NCBI RefSeq assembly: GCF_003634315.1
Contig: NZ_RBXL01000001.1
Location: 1,038,501-1,102,500, forward strand
From: Thiocapsa rosea
Lineage (GTDB): Bacteria; Pseudomonadota; Gammaproteobacteria; Chromatiales; Chromatiaceae
Reading direction: 5' to 3'
DNA: 64,000 nt
The translations under genes and the position numbers were made by a program. Of the stretch, positions 47,043-56,827 are shown in pieces. A model generated the notes under the pieces. That model worked only from the letters and a program-made list of their open reading frames with translations. It searched no databases and was not told where the DNA came from. How positions within the stretch are numbered: position 1 is the stretch's first letter; each line of letters opens with the position of its first letter.

Positions 47043-47927
47043 TCAATCGGGTTGCATGACGCCTTGATCGGCCTTCCATTCGACGAAGGTCTTCAGCCCC
47101 AAGGTCACCAGTGCCAGCAGCGCCAGCAGCGAGGCCACGGCGAAGGCCGCAGCGAAATTGTATTCGTTGTAGAGGATCTCGACGTGCAGCGGCATGGTAT
47201 TGGTCTGGCCCCGGATGTGTCCGGAGACGACGCTCACCGCACCGAACTCGCCCATTGCCCGCGCGTTGCACAGGATCACGCCGTAGAGCAGACCCCATTT
47301 GATGTTGGGGAGCGTCACGCGCCAAAGGGTTTGGAGACCGTTGGCGCCCAGCACGACCGCCGCCTCCTCTTCCTCCCTGCCCTGGGCCTCCATCAGAGGG
47401 ATCAGCTCGCGTGCGACGAAGGGGAAGGTGACGAAGACGGTCGCCAGCACGATGCCCGGGACCGCGAAGATGATCTTGATGTCGTGCGCGAACAACCAGG
47501 CGCCGAACCAGCCGTGCGCACCGAACAGGAGCACGAAGATCAGGCCCGCGATCACGGGCGAGACCGAGAACGGCAGATCGATCAAGGTGGTCAGAAACCG
47601 CTTGCCGCGGAACTCGAACTTGGCGATCGCCCAGGCCGCGGCCACCCCGAACACCAGGTTGACGGGTACCGAGATGACCGCGACCAGCAGGGTCAGACGG
47701 ATCGCCGAGCGCGCGTCCGGATCGGCGATCGCGGTGATGTAGGTCAACCAACCCTTGCGCAGGGCCTCGACGAAGACCGCGATCAGCGGCATCAAGAGGA
47801 ACAGCAGGAAAAAGCTCAGGGCGGCGGTCAGGATCAGCCACTTCACCGCCGAGCTCTCGCGCGTGGCGGCGTTGGTCTCGTACCGGCGGGCATCGCCCCG
47901 ACCGTAAAGCGCACCGATGGCGGCCAT
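47043..47927 (-). CDS. cysW: sulfate ABC transporter permease CysW
   Basis: 294 residues from ATG 47927, which shares one base with the stop of cysT (TGATG). Six membrane helices; the EAA loop is [20 protein letters not shown] then [10 protein letters not shown] at about 185-215. An extra charged N-terminus precedes the first helix. Forms the channel with CysT. Confidence 0.95.
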   Translation of the reverse strand: MAAIGALYGRGDARRYETNAATRESSAVKWLILTAALSFFLLFLLMPLIAVFVEALRKGWLTYITAIADPDARSAIRLTLLVAVISVPVNLVFGVAAAWAIAKFEFRGKRFLTTLIDLPFSVSPVIAGLIFVLLFGAHGWFGAWLFAHDIKIIFAVPGIVLATVFVTFPFVARELIPLMEAQGREEEEAAVVLGANGLQTLWRVTLPNIKWGLLYGVILCNARAMGEFGAVSVVSGHIRGQTNTMPLHVEILYNEYNFAAAFAVASLLALLALVTLGLKTFVEWKADQGVMQPD

Positions 47928-48781
47928 CAGCGATTCCTCCCGGTGCGTTTCGCGCTCCAGGCCTGCAAGAGGTTGATCGCGAGCAGCATGCAAAAGGAGA
48001 AGACCAGCATGACCACCGCGACCGCGGTCGCGCCCGCGTAATCGTACTGCTCAAGCTTGGTGATGATGATCAGGGGCGTGATCTCCGAGACCATCGGGAT
48101 GTTGCCGGCGATGAAGATGACCGAGCCGTACTCGCCGACCGCCCTTGCGAAGGCCAGCGCGAAGCCGGTCAGGAGGGCCGGGAGCAGGATCGGCAGAATC
48201 ACCCGCGTAAAGGTCTGCCGCCGGTCGGCGCCCAGACTCGCAGCGGCCTCCTCGAGCTCGGTCTCCAGATCCTCCAGAATCGGTTGAACGGTGCGCACCA
48301 CGAAGGGCACCCCGATGAACACCAGCGCCACCAGCACCCCGAGCGGGGTAAAGGCGACCTTGATCCCGAGCGGTGCAAGCAGACTGCCGATCCAGCCGTT
48401 ACCGGCATAGAGTGCGGTGAGCGAGATCCCCGCGACCGCCGTCGGCAGCGCGAAAGGCAGATCGACGAGCGCGTCGATCAGCTTCTTGCCCGGGAAGCTG
48501 TAGCGCACCAGCGCCCAGGCCAGCGCCAAACCGAAGACCGCGTTGATGGCTGCGGCCAGCAAGGAGGCCCCGAAGGACAGCCGATAGGTCGCAACCACGC
48601 GGGGCGAGCTGACGATGGCCCAGAATTCTCCCCAGGACAGGGTCGCGCTCTTGAGGAAGACCGCCGACAGCGGGATCAAGACCATCAGCGAGAGATAGAC
48701 CAGGGTGTAGCCGAGCGCGAGACCGAAGCCCGGCAGCACTCGGGTCTGGTGCGTGGGGTTGAAGTAGGCAGCGATCGTCAT
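47927..48781 (-). CDS. cysT: sulfate ABC transporter permease CysT (CysU)
   Basis: 284 residues from ATG 48781; longer upstream frame rejected. Helices include [20 protein letters not shown] and the typical EAA loop [20 protein letters not shown] then [17 protein letters not shown] at about 165-200. First gene of cysTWA; divergent from sbp. Confidence 0.95.
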   Translation of the reverse strand: MTIAAYFNPTHQTRVLPGFGLALGYTLVYLSLMVLIPLSAVFLKSATLSWGEFWAIVSSPRVVATYRLSFGASLLAAAINAVFGLALAWALVRYSFPGKKLIDALVDLPFALPTAVAGISLTALYAGNGWIGSLLAPLGIKVAFTPLGVLVALVFIGVPFVVRTVQPILEDLETELEEAAASLGADRRQTFTRVILPILLPALLTGFALAFARAVGEYGSVIFIAGNIPMVSEITPLIIITKLEQYDYAGATAVAVVMLVFSFCMLLAINLLQAWSAKRTGRNR

Positions 48782-49116
48782 CGGCAGTTGACCTTGACCC
48801 GCGCGGGGTTGCGCCCCAGACAATCGCCTCGGGCCTTGAAACACAGCGCTTGGAGCGCCTCCAGCCGAGGATCTGCGATGGTTGAGGTGGTCGAGAAACC
48901 GCAGATCGCTTCGGATACGTTGAGAGCTTAGCGCGGCACGACGCCCCGCGAACGATCGATTTACCGGGATGCTATGCGGTTTTTGAGATAAGCGAACCAC
49001 AGCGGAATCGCCTTCGCCGGGGGCGATAAGGTTTGCAGATTTTGTTGGTTCGTTCCGGCGGCCGGCGGCGTTTCAATCAAGGCTCCACTCTCACCCGAAC
49101 CACGCAGGAGCCCGGT
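48782..49116. promoter_or_regulatory. divergent cysT/sbp intergenic region
   Basis: 335 bases without a coding frame of its own, between the divergent starts of cysT and sbp. Divergent sulfur-uptake genes with cysB adjacent make it the likely site of CysB binding, but I could not identify a specific CysB box or promoter by eye. Confidence 0.5.
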
Positions 49117-50124
49117 ATGACCAGCATCCGATTCCATCCATCCTTCTCCCTCGTTGCCCTGCTCATGCTGTCCGCCCTCGGAGCGGCCCGGGCCGAAACG
49201 ACCCTGCTCAACGTCTCCTACGATCCGACGCGCGAGCTTTACCAGGAATTCAACCCGGCCTTCAGCAAACACTGGGAGGAGAAGACCGGCGAGAAGGTCA
49301 GGATTCAAAAGTCGCACGGCGGGGCCGGCAAGCAGGCCCGCGCGGTCATCGACGGCCTGGAAGCCGATGTCGTAACCCTGGCGCTGGCCTACGACATCGA
49401 TGCCATCGCCGAGACCGGTTTCCTGGCTAAGGACTGGCAGTCGCGACTGCCTCTGAACAGCTCGCCCTACACCTCGACCATCGTCTTCCTGGTGCGCAAG
49501 GGCAATCCGAAGGGGATCAAGGATTGGGGAGACCTGGTCACCGCGGGGGTCGCCGTGATTACACCCAACCCCAAGACCTCGGGCGGCGCGCGCTGGAACT
49601 ATCTGGCGGGCTGGGCCTGGGCGGAGAAGGAATACGGCGGCGACGAGGCCCAGGTGCAGGACTACATTGCCCGACTCTACAAGAATGTCCCGGTGCTCGA
49701 TTCGGGTGCTCGCGGCTCGACCACCACCTTCGTGCAACGCGAGCTGGGCGATGTCTTCCTCTCCTGGGAGAACGAAGCATTCCTCGCACTCAAGGAGTTC
49801 GGCGAGGACAAGTTCGAGATCGTCGTCCCATCCTTATCGATCCTCGCCGAGCCGCCGGTCACGGTCGTGGATCGCACCGTGGACAAGAAGGGGACCCGCG
49901 CCGTGGCGACGGCCTATCTGGAATTCCTCTACTCACCGGAAGGCCAGGAGCTTGCCGCCAAACACTTCTATCGTCCCACCGACCCGGAGGTCGCGGCACG
50001 GTACAAGGATCGGTTCGTCCAGGTCGAGATGGTGACGATCGAAGACCTCGGCGGCTGGAAGGCCGCCCAGGAGAAACACTTCGCCGACGGGGGCATCTTC
50101 GACCAAATCTATAGCGTTCGCTGA
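49117..50124 (+). CDS. sbp: periplasmic sulfate-binding protein
   Basis: 335 residues from ATG 49117, with AGGAG 7 bases upstream. Signal peptide ([17 protein letters not shown]) then mature [20 protein letters not shown], the hallmark start of Sbp/CysP. Further motifs: [57 protein letters not shown] and [19 protein letters not shown]. Delivers sulfate to CysTWA. The stop TGA is one base from the start of a composite repeat. Confidence 0.95.
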   Translation: MTSIRFHPSFSLVALLMLSALGAARAETTLLNVSYDPTRELYQEFNPAFSKHWEEKTGEKVRIQKSHGGAGKQARAVIDGLEADVVTLALAYDIDAIAETGFLAKDWQSRLPLNSSPYTSTIVFLVRKGNPKGIKDWGDLVTAGVAVITPNPKTSGGARWNYLAGWAWAEKEYGGDEAQVQDYIARLYKNVPVLDSGARGSTTTFVQRELGDVFLSWENEAFLALKEFGEDKFEIVVPSLSILAEPPVTVVDRTVDKKGTRAVATAYLEFLYSPEGQELAAKHFYRPTDPEVAARYKDRFVQVEMVTIEDLGGWKAAQEKHFADGGIFDQIYSVR

Positions 50125-50125
50125 C

Positions 50126-50316
50126 TAAACCGCGTCCAGAGCGACATGCGTAGTTTTCATTGTTCGTTTAGCTTCGGAGATATCCTTGATCCCAGTGGGA
50201 CGCGGTTTAGAATTTAAGATTTTCAATACCTTAAACCGCGCCGACTACGACAGTCGTCGGAGCCGGCGCGACCAAGCCATCCAACAAATGACACATACCG
50301 CACCGGGCGCGGTTTA
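50126..50316 (-). repeat. composite palindromic repeat, full copy (inverted)
   Basis: Module B 50126-50209, linker, module A 50232-50316, reversed relative to the copies at 35710 and 37058. Lies between convergent sbp and cysNC and supplies the TAA stop of cysNC (50314-50316). Confidence 0.92.
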
Positions 50317-52221
50317 AAACGACATCGACAAGGACTCGATAATCGCCTCGGCCGCCTCCTCGGCCGAGAGCCGCGTCGTATCGATACGGATCTCGGGGGA
50401 CTCGGGCGGCTCGTAGGCGCTGTCGATGCCGGTGAAGTTCTTCAGATCGCCGCGACGCGCCTGCTCGTAAAGGCCCTTTTGATCGCGGCGCTCGGCCACC
50501 TCGATGGGCGTATCGATGAAGATCTCCACGAACTCGCCTTTCGGGAAGAGCTGCCGGACCATGCGCCGCTCGCTGCGGAAGGGCGAGATGAAGGCCGTCA
50601 AGACGATCAGCCCCGCGTCGGTCATCAGCTTGGCGACCTCGCCGATGCGCCGGATGTTCTCGACCCGGTCGGCATCGGTGAACCCCAGATCCTTGTTCAG
50701 CCCCTGACGGACGTTGGTGCCGTCCAGCAGAAAGGTGTGGCGCCCCATGGCGTGCAGCTTCTTCTCCACCAGGTTGGCGATGGTCGTCTTGCCCGAGCCC
50801 GACAGCCCGGTGAGCCAGAGCAGCCGCGGCTGCTGATTCTTGATGGCGGCATGGGCGTCGCGATCCACGTCGATCGTCTGCCAGGGCAGATTGTGGCTGC
50901 GTCGCAGGGCAAAATGGATCATGCCGGCGCCGACGGTTGCATTGTTCAGCCGGTCGATCAGGATGAAGCCGCCCAGGTCCGGATTCTCGGCGTAGGGCTC
51001 GAACGGGATCGCCTTGCTCGTGGCGATGTTGCACACGGCGATGCCGTTCAGCGCCAAGGTCTTGCCCGGCTCGTGGGCCATGGTGTTGACGTTGACCTGG
51101 TACTTCTCGTCGGTCACCGTGACCGTCGCCTGCGTCGTGCCGATCTTCATGATGTAGGCGCGACCCGGGATCATCGGCTCTTGCGCCATCCAGACGATGG
51201 TCGCCTCGAACTGATCGGCCACCTCGAGCGGCTGGTCGGCCGGGGTGATGACTTGGCCGCGCGAGCAGTCGATCTCGTCGGCCAGGGTCAGGGTGACCGA
51301 TTGGCCTGCGCCGGCCTCGCTCAGATCGCCGTCCAGGGTGACGATGCGCGCGACGGTGGTTGTGGTGCTGCCGGGCAGTATGCGCACGGCGTCGCCCGGC
51401 TTGACGCGCCCGCTGGCGATCTGGCCCGAGAAGCCGCGGAAATCGAGATTCGGACGGTTGACCCATTGCACCGCCATGCGAAACGGTCGCTCGATCATCC
51501 GCGTCTGGTCGATCTCCACCGTCTCCAGATAGTCGAGCAGGGTCGGGCCTTCATACCAGGGCGTGGCGTCGCTCGCGGACGTGATGTTGTCGCCCTTGAG
51601 ACCCGAGATCGGGATCGCCTGAAAGCCGTCGATCCCGATCTGGTCCGCGAAGGCACGGTAGTCGCCGATGATGGCGTCGTATCTGGCCCGATCGTAGTCG
51701 ACCAGATCCATCTTGTTGATCGCGAGCACGATGTTGCGGATCCCGACCAAATGGGCCAGATAGCTGTGGCGCCGTGTCTGGGTCAGCACGCCCTTGCGTG
51801 CGTCGATCAGGATGACCGCGAGATCGGCCGTCGAGGCGCCGGTCACCATGTTGCGCGTGTATTGCTCGTGGCCCGGCGTGTCGGCGACGATGAACTTGCG
51901 CCGGTCGGTCGCAAAGAAGCGATAGGCGACATCGATGGTGATGCCCTGCTCGCGCTCGGCGGCCAGGCCGTCGACCAGCAAGGCGAAATCGATCTCCTGA
52001 CCCTGGGTCCCGACGCGTTTGGAATCCGCTTCGAGCACGGCGAGCTGGTCCTCGAAGATCATCTTGCTGTCGTAGAGAAGACGGCCGATGAGTGTCGATT
52101 TGCCGTCGTCCACGCTGCCGCAGGTGATGAAGCGCAGCATCGTCTTGTGCTGATGCTTCTCCAGATAGGCATCGATATCGCGCGCGATCAGCTCGTCGGT
52201 CTTGTAGATGTCGCTGGCCAT
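50314..52221 (-). CDS. cysNC: bifunctional sulfate adenylyltransferase large subunit/APS kinase CysNC
   Basis: 635 residues. CysN part (about 1-440) is an EF-Tu-like GTPase: CGSVDDGKSTLIGRLLYD (G1, about 34-51), DTPGHEQYTRNM (G3), AINKMDLVDYDRA (G4). APS kinase part (about 455-635): LLWLTGLSGSGKTTIANLVE (P-loop), DGTNVRQGLNKDLGF, and FISPFRSERRMVRQLFP. Drives ATP sulfurylase with CysD and phosphorylates APS to PAPS. Its start shares one base with the cysD stop. Confidence 0.95.
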   Translation of the reverse strand: MASDIYKTDELIARDIDAYLEKHQHKTMLRFITCGSVDDGKSTLIGRLLYDSKMIFEDQLAVLEADSKRVGTQGQEIDFALLVDGLAAEREQGITIDVAYRFFATDRRKFIVADTPGHEQYTRNMVTGASTADLAVILIDARKGVLTQTRRHSYLAHLVGIRNIVLAINKMDLVDYDRARYDAIIGDYRAFADQIGIDGFQAIPISGLKGDNITSASDATPWYEGPTLLDYLETVEIDQTRMIERPFRMAVQWVNRPNLDFRGFSGQIASGRVKPGDAVRILPGSTTTTVARIVTLDGDLSEAGAGQSVTLTLADEIDCSRGQVITPADQPLEVADQFEATIVWMAQEPMIPGRAYIMKIGTTQATVTVTDEKYQVNVNTMAHEPGKTLALNGIAVCNIATSKAIPFEPYAENPDLGGFILIDRLNNATVGAGMIHFALRRSHNLPWQTIDVDRDAHAAIKNQQPRLLWLTGLSGSGKTTIANLVEKKLHAMGRHTFLLDGTNVRQGLNKDLGFTDADRVENIRRIGEVAKLMTDAGLIVLTAFISPFRSERRMVRQLFPKGEFVEIFIDTPIEVAERRDQKGLYEQARRGDLKNFTGIDSAYEPPESPEIRIDTTRLSAEEAAEAIIESLSMSF

Positions 52222-53120
52222 CAGAAGTACCCCTCCTGCTTCTTCTTTTCCATGCTGGCGGACTGGTCGTGGTCGATGGCGCGACCCTGGCGCTCGGACG
52301 TCGTGGTGAGCAGCATCTCCTGGATGACCTCGGTCAGCGTCGTGGCCTCGCTCTCGACCGCGCCCGTCAGCGGATAGCAGCCGAGCGTGCGGAAGCGGAT
52401 CGAGCGCATGCGGACCTCTTCGCCTTCCGCCAACGGGAAGCGATGGTCATCGACCATCAGAATCAAGCCGTCGCGGATCACGCTCGGGCGCGGGGCGCTG
52501 AGATACAGCGGCACGATCTCGATCTGCTCGAGATGGATGTACTGCCAGATGTCGAGCTCGGTCCAATTGGAGAGCGGGAAGATACGGATGCTTTCGCCCT
52601 TGGCCTTGCGGGCGTTGTAGAGCTTCCAGAGCTCGGGGCGCTGATTCTTCGGATCCCAGCGGTGATTGGCCGAGCGGAACGAGAAGACACGCTCCTTGGC
52701 GCGGCTCTTTTCCTCGTCGCGCCGCGCGCCCCCGAAGGCCGCATCGAAGCCGAATTTGTCGAGCGCCTGCTTCAACCCCTCGGTCTTCCAAATCTCAGTA
52801 TGCAAGGAGCCGTGATCGAAGGGGTTGATGCCGCGCGCGATCGCCTCCGGGTTTTGATGGACGAGCAGCTCCATCCCCGCATCGCGCGCCGCCTTCTCGC
52901 GCAAACGGTACATGTCCTGGAACTTCCAGGTGGTATCCACATGCAGGAGCGGAAAGGGCGGCGTGGACGGATAGAATGCCTTCTTGGCCAGGTGGAGCAT
53001 GACGGCGGAATCCTTGCCGACCGAGTAGAGCATCACGGGGCGCTCCACCTCGGCCACCACCTCACGCATGATGTGGATGCTTTCCGATTCCAGACGTTGC
53101 AGGTGTGTGAGAGTCGTCAT
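52221..53120 (-). CDS. cysD: sulfate adenylyltransferase small subunit CysD
   Basis: 299 residues. PP-loop ATP pyrophosphatase: [20 protein letters not shown] at about 28-47; [39 protein letters not shown] near 130; [18 protein letters not shown] near 190. Forms ATP sulfurylase with CysN. In sulfur-oxidising phototrophs the same reaction could also run toward sulfate, but dedicated Sat enzymes normally do that, so assimilation is favoured. Confidence 0.95.
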   Translation of the reverse strand: MTTLTHLQRLESESIHIMREVVAEVERPVMLYSVGKDSAVMLHLAKKAFYPSTPPFPLLHVDTTWKFQDMYRLREKAARDAGMELLVHQNPEAIARGINPFDHGSLHTEIWKTEGLKQALDKFGFDAAFGGARRDEEKSRAKERVFSFRSANHRWDPKNQRPELWKLYNARKAKGESIRIFPLSNWTELDIWQYIHLEQIEIVPLYLSAPRPSVIRDGLILMVDDHRFPLAEGEEVRMRSIRFRTLGCYPLTGAVESEATTLTEVIQEMLLTTTSERQGRAIDHDQSASMEKKKQEGYF

Positions 53121-53454
53121 CAGGTCCTAACCGAGGCTGTTGTCAAAGACGATCGTGGATGGGTGTTCCGGGCCGGATGCTCGGGCGGCCGATCCAGGGC
53201 TCCGAGTCTATCAGGTCCGGTTCGGCCTTCGCCCGCGGGCATTCCCGCGAGAGCTTAGGCGTTGGGTGGACGCCGCACATCTCTTCGATTCGAGCACCAC
53301 CCGCCTCGGCATCCGCAGCATCGAGGCATCCACGCCGTGCCGCAGCAGCAAGAAGCACACCGTCTGTCGCTTACACGGCTGATCCGGTGGATCCTGCAGC
53401 CCCAGGGACTTGACGTGCCGGCTCGACTGACCCATCTTTCAGGCATATTGGAGT
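53121..53454. other. gene-free stretch upstream of FnIII protein gene
   Basis: Only short overlapping frames with no protein-like composition. Contains the cysD upstream region; no clear promoter recognised. Confidence 0.4.
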
Positions 53455-54099
53455 GTGTTCCGCTGCTTGCCTGGCGTGCTTTTCGACTTTTTTTCACGCT
53501 GCGGAACCTCCCGTCTTCGAGAAGACGACGGGCTGACTCATACGGTCGATTTTGGAGCAGCCGAGTCATCCATCGCGCAGCCGACCGGAATCGAGATCAT
53601 GCTCGAACGAACCGCAACCCCGGAAACGCGATTGATCACGGCAGCCTTTGGATCTCACCTCGGTACTCGGAGCGCGGATCGCGAAAGCACCGGTCTCGTC
53701 GCTGGAAAGTGCCGCGCAACATCGCAGAGGATCGAATCGGTCGGATGGGCGTTTCTTGCCTTTGCGGTTTCCGGAGACTGCTTCGGTGCGGATGTGCGGG
53801 TCACGTGGAATCCGGTAGACGACCCTCGAGCATCGAGATACCAGGTCCATTTCGGGCAAGCGAGCCGGACATACGTCGGCTCGGTGGATACAACCCAAAC
53901 GACTGCCGTCATCAGTGGCCTCACCCCCGGACAGCTTCATTACCTCGCTGTACGCGCCTGCACGGCAGACAATCTTGCATGCAGTGACTTTTCGAATGAA
54001 GTGATTGCCGCCATTGCGCCGGACGGGGAAGTGCTGCCGGTCGAGCCCTGCTGGGCTTGTTTACCGAATGGAGGAGGCTGGCGAGCTCTTTTGAAATAA
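53455..54099 (+). CDS. protein with a fibronectin type III domain
   Basis: The C-terminal half carries one FnIII domain (about 112-192): ADVRVTWNPVDDPRASRYQV, GSVDTTQTTAVISGLTPGQL, HYLAVRACTADNLACSDFSN. A hydrophobic AFLAFAVSGDCFGA just before it (about 98-111) may be a signal peptide, so the true start may be at or after ATG 53599 or later. The first half of the frame looks unlike protein. Probably an exported or surface protein; function unknown. Confidence 0.6.
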   Translation: MFRCLPGVLFDFFSRCGTSRLREDDGLTHTVDFGAAESSIAQPTGIEIMLERTATPETRLITAAFGSHLGTRSADRESTGLVAGKCRATSQRIESVGWAFLAFAVSGDCFGADVRVTWNPVDDPRASRYQVHFGQASRTYVGSVDTTQTTAVISGLTPGQLHYLAVRACTADNLACSDFSNEVIAAIAPDGEVLPVEPCWACLPNGGGWRALLK

Positions 54100-54125
54100 G
54101 CCCGGTGTGTGCCGGGACCGACTCG

Positions 54126-54212
54126 ATTAAACCGCGTCTCACCGAGGTCGAGGATATCCCCGAGGCCAAAGCGCAACATGAAAATGACCCATGTCGCTCT
54201 AGACGCGGTTTA
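54126..54212 (+). repeat. composite palindromic repeat, module B alone
   Basis: TAAACCGCGTCTCACCGAGG...CTAGACGCGGTTTA. One inserted base relative to other copies. Confidence 0.88.
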
Positions 54213-54279
54213 GCGTGTATCGAACCGCACTCACGGACGCCAACAGCACTCACCGGATACACTCCCGACACCCGAAACA

Positions 54280-54867
54280 GTGATTCGTCGATATCTTCCT
54301 GTCCTCGTTGTTGCTGCGTCGGCGACCATCGTTCACGTACTCACGCCGGACGAGCAGGTGCGACCGACCACAGAAGCGATCGACCGTCAGCCGATGGCGC
54401 CGCCATGCAACACTGTGAACGCCAAGTTGACGACACCGCAACCCGTCAGCGCAGTTTTTCCCCTAGCGGCGGAAGCGGAATTGCGCTCGGATGCGCAGCG
54501 TGCAGAGACCTTTCGGATCAAAGAACCAACCGAACCGCGGAACAGACTCGACATCAGTGATCCGATTCCGGTCGAAGACACAGGCCGAGCGACTAGGCCC
54601 GAGGTTGTGCAGATCGGGGAACCCATCGACGCCGATGCGCCCGTCTCCGGGTCTCCTGATGCGCCGGAACCCGTGCCGATCGAGATCGGCCGGACCCTGG
54701 ACGCGAACGAAACGGATGTTTGGTATCTTCCACGGACATTCACCGAGGTCATCGAGATCGGCACCCAGCTCGACGCCGATTCTCCATGTCCGAACCAAAA
54801 CCAGGAACGGGAGCCCGTAGACATCGGGCTGCCAATCGAGGCCGAAGGATTCGGAACCTTGCTTTGA
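54280..54867 (+). CDS. exported protein with five degenerate IG-x-x-hDAD repeats
   Basis: 195 residues from GTG 54280, with a hydrophobic N-terminus (YLPVLVVAASATIVHVL). From about 85 onward a motif recurs every 20-30 residues: LDISDPIPVED, VQIGEPIDADAP, IEIGRTLDANET, IEIGTQLDADSP and VDIGLPIEAEGF. The segment is acidic and proline-rich. No family is recognised; repeat spacing suggests a secreted or periplasmic structural or binding protein. Codon use matches the neighbours. Confidence 0.6.
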   Translation: MIRRYLPVLVVAASATIVHVLTPDEQVRPTTEAIDRQPMAPPCNTVNAKLTTPQPVSAVFPLAAEAELRSDAQRAETFRIKEPTEPRNRLDISDPIPVEDTGRATRPEVVQIGEPIDADAPVSGSPDAPEPVPIEIGRTLDANETDVWYLPRTFTEVIEIGTQLDADSPCPNQNQEREPVDIGLPIEAEGFGTLL

Positions 54868-55003
54868 TGAGTGGGTCTTGTGGGTTTCGGTACGAAACCC
54901 GGATGCTTCGGCCGCCGTGCAGTCGTATCTGAGTATACGGGCCGACGCACAGCATCATCCGCTCTTCAATGCCTTCATACACGGCAAAAGGCCGGGGGCA
55001 CCG

Positions 55004-55378
55004 ATGAATTTTGTTTCGATCAGCAACAGAACAGCCGTCGCGGCTGTCCTGCTTTCCGTTTTACCCAACAGCTCGGTCGTGGCCACCGAGGCCGTCGTCA
55101 CGGCTCAGGTCAATCGGGTGTTGGTCACCGCCGACAGCACTTATGGGGGCTGCATGGCTGCCCTAAGCGTCAATCCGCAAGAGACCTTGCCGGCGTGCCT
55201 CCCCGACTGGGTGAGCTTCAGCTGCAGCGGGCACTTCACGGATGCGGTCAGAGGATTTCGGATGTTGGATCAAGCACAACTCGCTCTCGCCACGAACAAA
55301 AGCGTCATGGTCGTCGTGGACGACAGTCGCCGCCACAATGGCTATTGTTTCGCCTCTCGGATCGATGTACACCGATGA
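55004..55378 (+). CDS. small exported conserved protein, 124 aa
   Basis: ATG 55004 is followed by a signal-like segment (NRTAVAAVLLSVLPNSSVVA). The mature part, VNRVLVTADSTYGGCMAALS, LPDWVSFSCSGHFTDAVRGF, DQAQLALATNKSVMVVVDDS and HNGYCFASRIDV, resembles a short proteobacterial family with four conserved cysteines. Function unknown; disulfide-stabilised periplasmic protein is inferred. Confidence 0.7.
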   Translation: MNFVSISNRTAVAAVLLSVLPNSSVVATEAVVTAQVNRVLVTADSTYGGCMAALSVNPQETLPACLPDWVSFSCSGHFTDAVRGFRMLDQAQLALATNKSVMVVVDDSRRHNGYCFASRIDVHR

Positions 55379-55429
55379 ATTGCGCCGGATCGGTGCCGGT
55401 TGCGTTGGATGACCGCGCGAGGGCTTATT

Positions 55430-55461
55430 CAAATGACGCATGTCGCTCTGGACTCGGTTTA
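55430..55461 (+). repeat. composite palindromic repeat, module B 3' fragment
   Basis: AAATGACGCATGTCGCTCTG then GACTCGGTTTA, only the last third of module B. Lies 39 bases upstream of the methyltransferase start. Confidence 0.7.
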
Positions 55462-55499
55462 GCCCGAACTCTGTCGTTCGCCTCCAGGAAGTCTTATCG

Positions 55500-56786
55500 A
55501 TGGCCCTCCTCCGCCCAAGCGAGAATCGCCGCCGTACCTTGATCGATCTCTTCTCGGGCGCCGGCGGCATGAGCTACGGCTTCCACGCGCATCCGTCCTT
55601 CGGGGTCGTCGCCGCATTCGACGGCGAGCATGGTAAGCCAAGCAGCGGACAGGGCCGCTCGGGATGCAACGAGACGTTTCGGGTCAACCTGGGTCTCGCG
55701 CCGATCTCGACGGATCTCGCCCGAGTCGACGATACCCTGATCGAGGCTGCGAGGCGCGACTTCCTCGGCGGGCAGGATCTGGATGTCTTGTCCGCGTGCC
55801 CGCCCTGTACCGGCTTCTCTCGGACGAATCCGAACAATCACCTGGATGACGACGAGCGCAACAGCTTGGTGCTGCGCACGGCGCATTGGGCACGCATCCT
55901 CGGGCCCCGGGTGATTGTCATGGAGAACGCCCGTGAGCTTCTGAAGGGGAACTTCGCCCATCACTTCGAGGAGCTTCGGCGGCAGCTCGAACGAATGGGC
56001 TACGACGTCCGGGCGACGGTCCACATGCTGGACAGATTCGGACTACCCCAGCGACGGGAGCGCGCGCTGGTGATCGCAACCAGACTCCCGATCGGCACGA
56101 AGGGTCTCGAAGATCTCTGGCACGGCTACGAGGTCGAGCGAACGGCCACGCACGTGCGCCGATGCATCGGTCACCTGCCTCCGGTGACCGCGGGAGAGCG
56201 CCATCCGGACGACCCCTTCCACGTCTCACCCGGAATGAACGGCGCAACGCTCGCTCGCCTGCGTGCCATCCCCGTCGACGGAGGCTCGTGGATCAACCTT
56301 CGGGACCATCGGGACGCCGATCTTCTCATGACGCCCGCGATGAAGCGCTACGTCGCGGCCCGGGATTTCGGGTCCCACCCCGATGTTTACGGGCGCATGG
56401 CCTGGAACCGACCGGCGGCCACGATCAAGCGCGAGTGCGCACACGTCGGCAACGGCCGCTACAGCCATCCGGAACAGCATCGACTCTGCACCCTCCGAGA
56501 GCTCGCGCTGCTGCAGGGGTTTCCCGCGCATTACCGGTTCGGCGGCGGATCCTTGGCCAATCAGTACCGCCACATCGGGGATGCGGTCCCGCCGCTGATC
56601 TCCCACCAGCTTGCCCATGTCGTGGAGTGGATGTTCACGGGCGAGAAACCCGCGATCGCGAATTGCGTGCTGCCCGGCACTCGCCTACGCGCGGAGGATA
56701 TCAAGCCGACACCGAGCCACACCCGGCCCGACCGCGGAGGGGCCGAATGCGAAGCAGATGACTTGCTCATGGCACATGGGTCGTGA
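55500..56786 (+). CDS. orphan DNA (cytosine-5-)-methyltransferase
   Basis: 428 residues from ATG 55500, with AGGAAG upstream. Motif I LIDLFSGAGGMSYGFHAHP (about 14-32); catalytic Pro-Cys in LSACPPCTGFSRTNP (about 98-112); ENV-type VIVMENARELL (about 140); QRRERALVIA (about 180, motif VIII); target recognition region about 190-330; motifs IX-X in RLCTLRELALLQGFPAHYRF and GDAVPPLISHQLA. It would methylate C5 of cytosine in an unknown sequence. No restriction endonuclease or Vsr gene is adjacent, so it is an orphan or its partner was lost. Confidence 0.92.
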   Translation: MALLRPSENRRRTLIDLFSGAGGMSYGFHAHPSFGVVAAFDGEHGKPSSGQGRSGCNETFRVNLGLAPISTDLARVDDTLIEAARRDFLGGQDLDVLSACPPCTGFSRTNPNNHLDDDERNSLVLRTAHWARILGPRVIVMENARELLKGNFAHHFEELRRQLERMGYDVRATVHMLDRFGLPQRRERALVIATRLPIGTKGLEDLWHGYEVERTATHVRRCIGHLPPVTAGERHPDDPFHVSPGMNGATLARLRAIPVDGGSWINLRDHRDADLLMTPAMKRYVAARDFGSHPDVYGRMAWNRPAATIKRECAHVGNGRYSHPEQHRLCTLRELALLQGFPAHYRFGGGSLANQYRHIGDAVPPLISHQLAHVVEWMFTGEKPAIANCVLPGTRLRAEDIKPTPSHTRPDRGGAECEADDLLMAHGS

Positions 56787-56827
56787 AGAACGGACAAAAC
56801 CAATAGAGCGAGGTTAGAAGCCAGGGA

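Noticed and set aside
48782-49116. A riboswitch or specific CysB operator upstream of cysT/sbp
   Set aside because: No recognisable riboswitch core and no confident CysB box; only the divergent arrangement supports regulation here.
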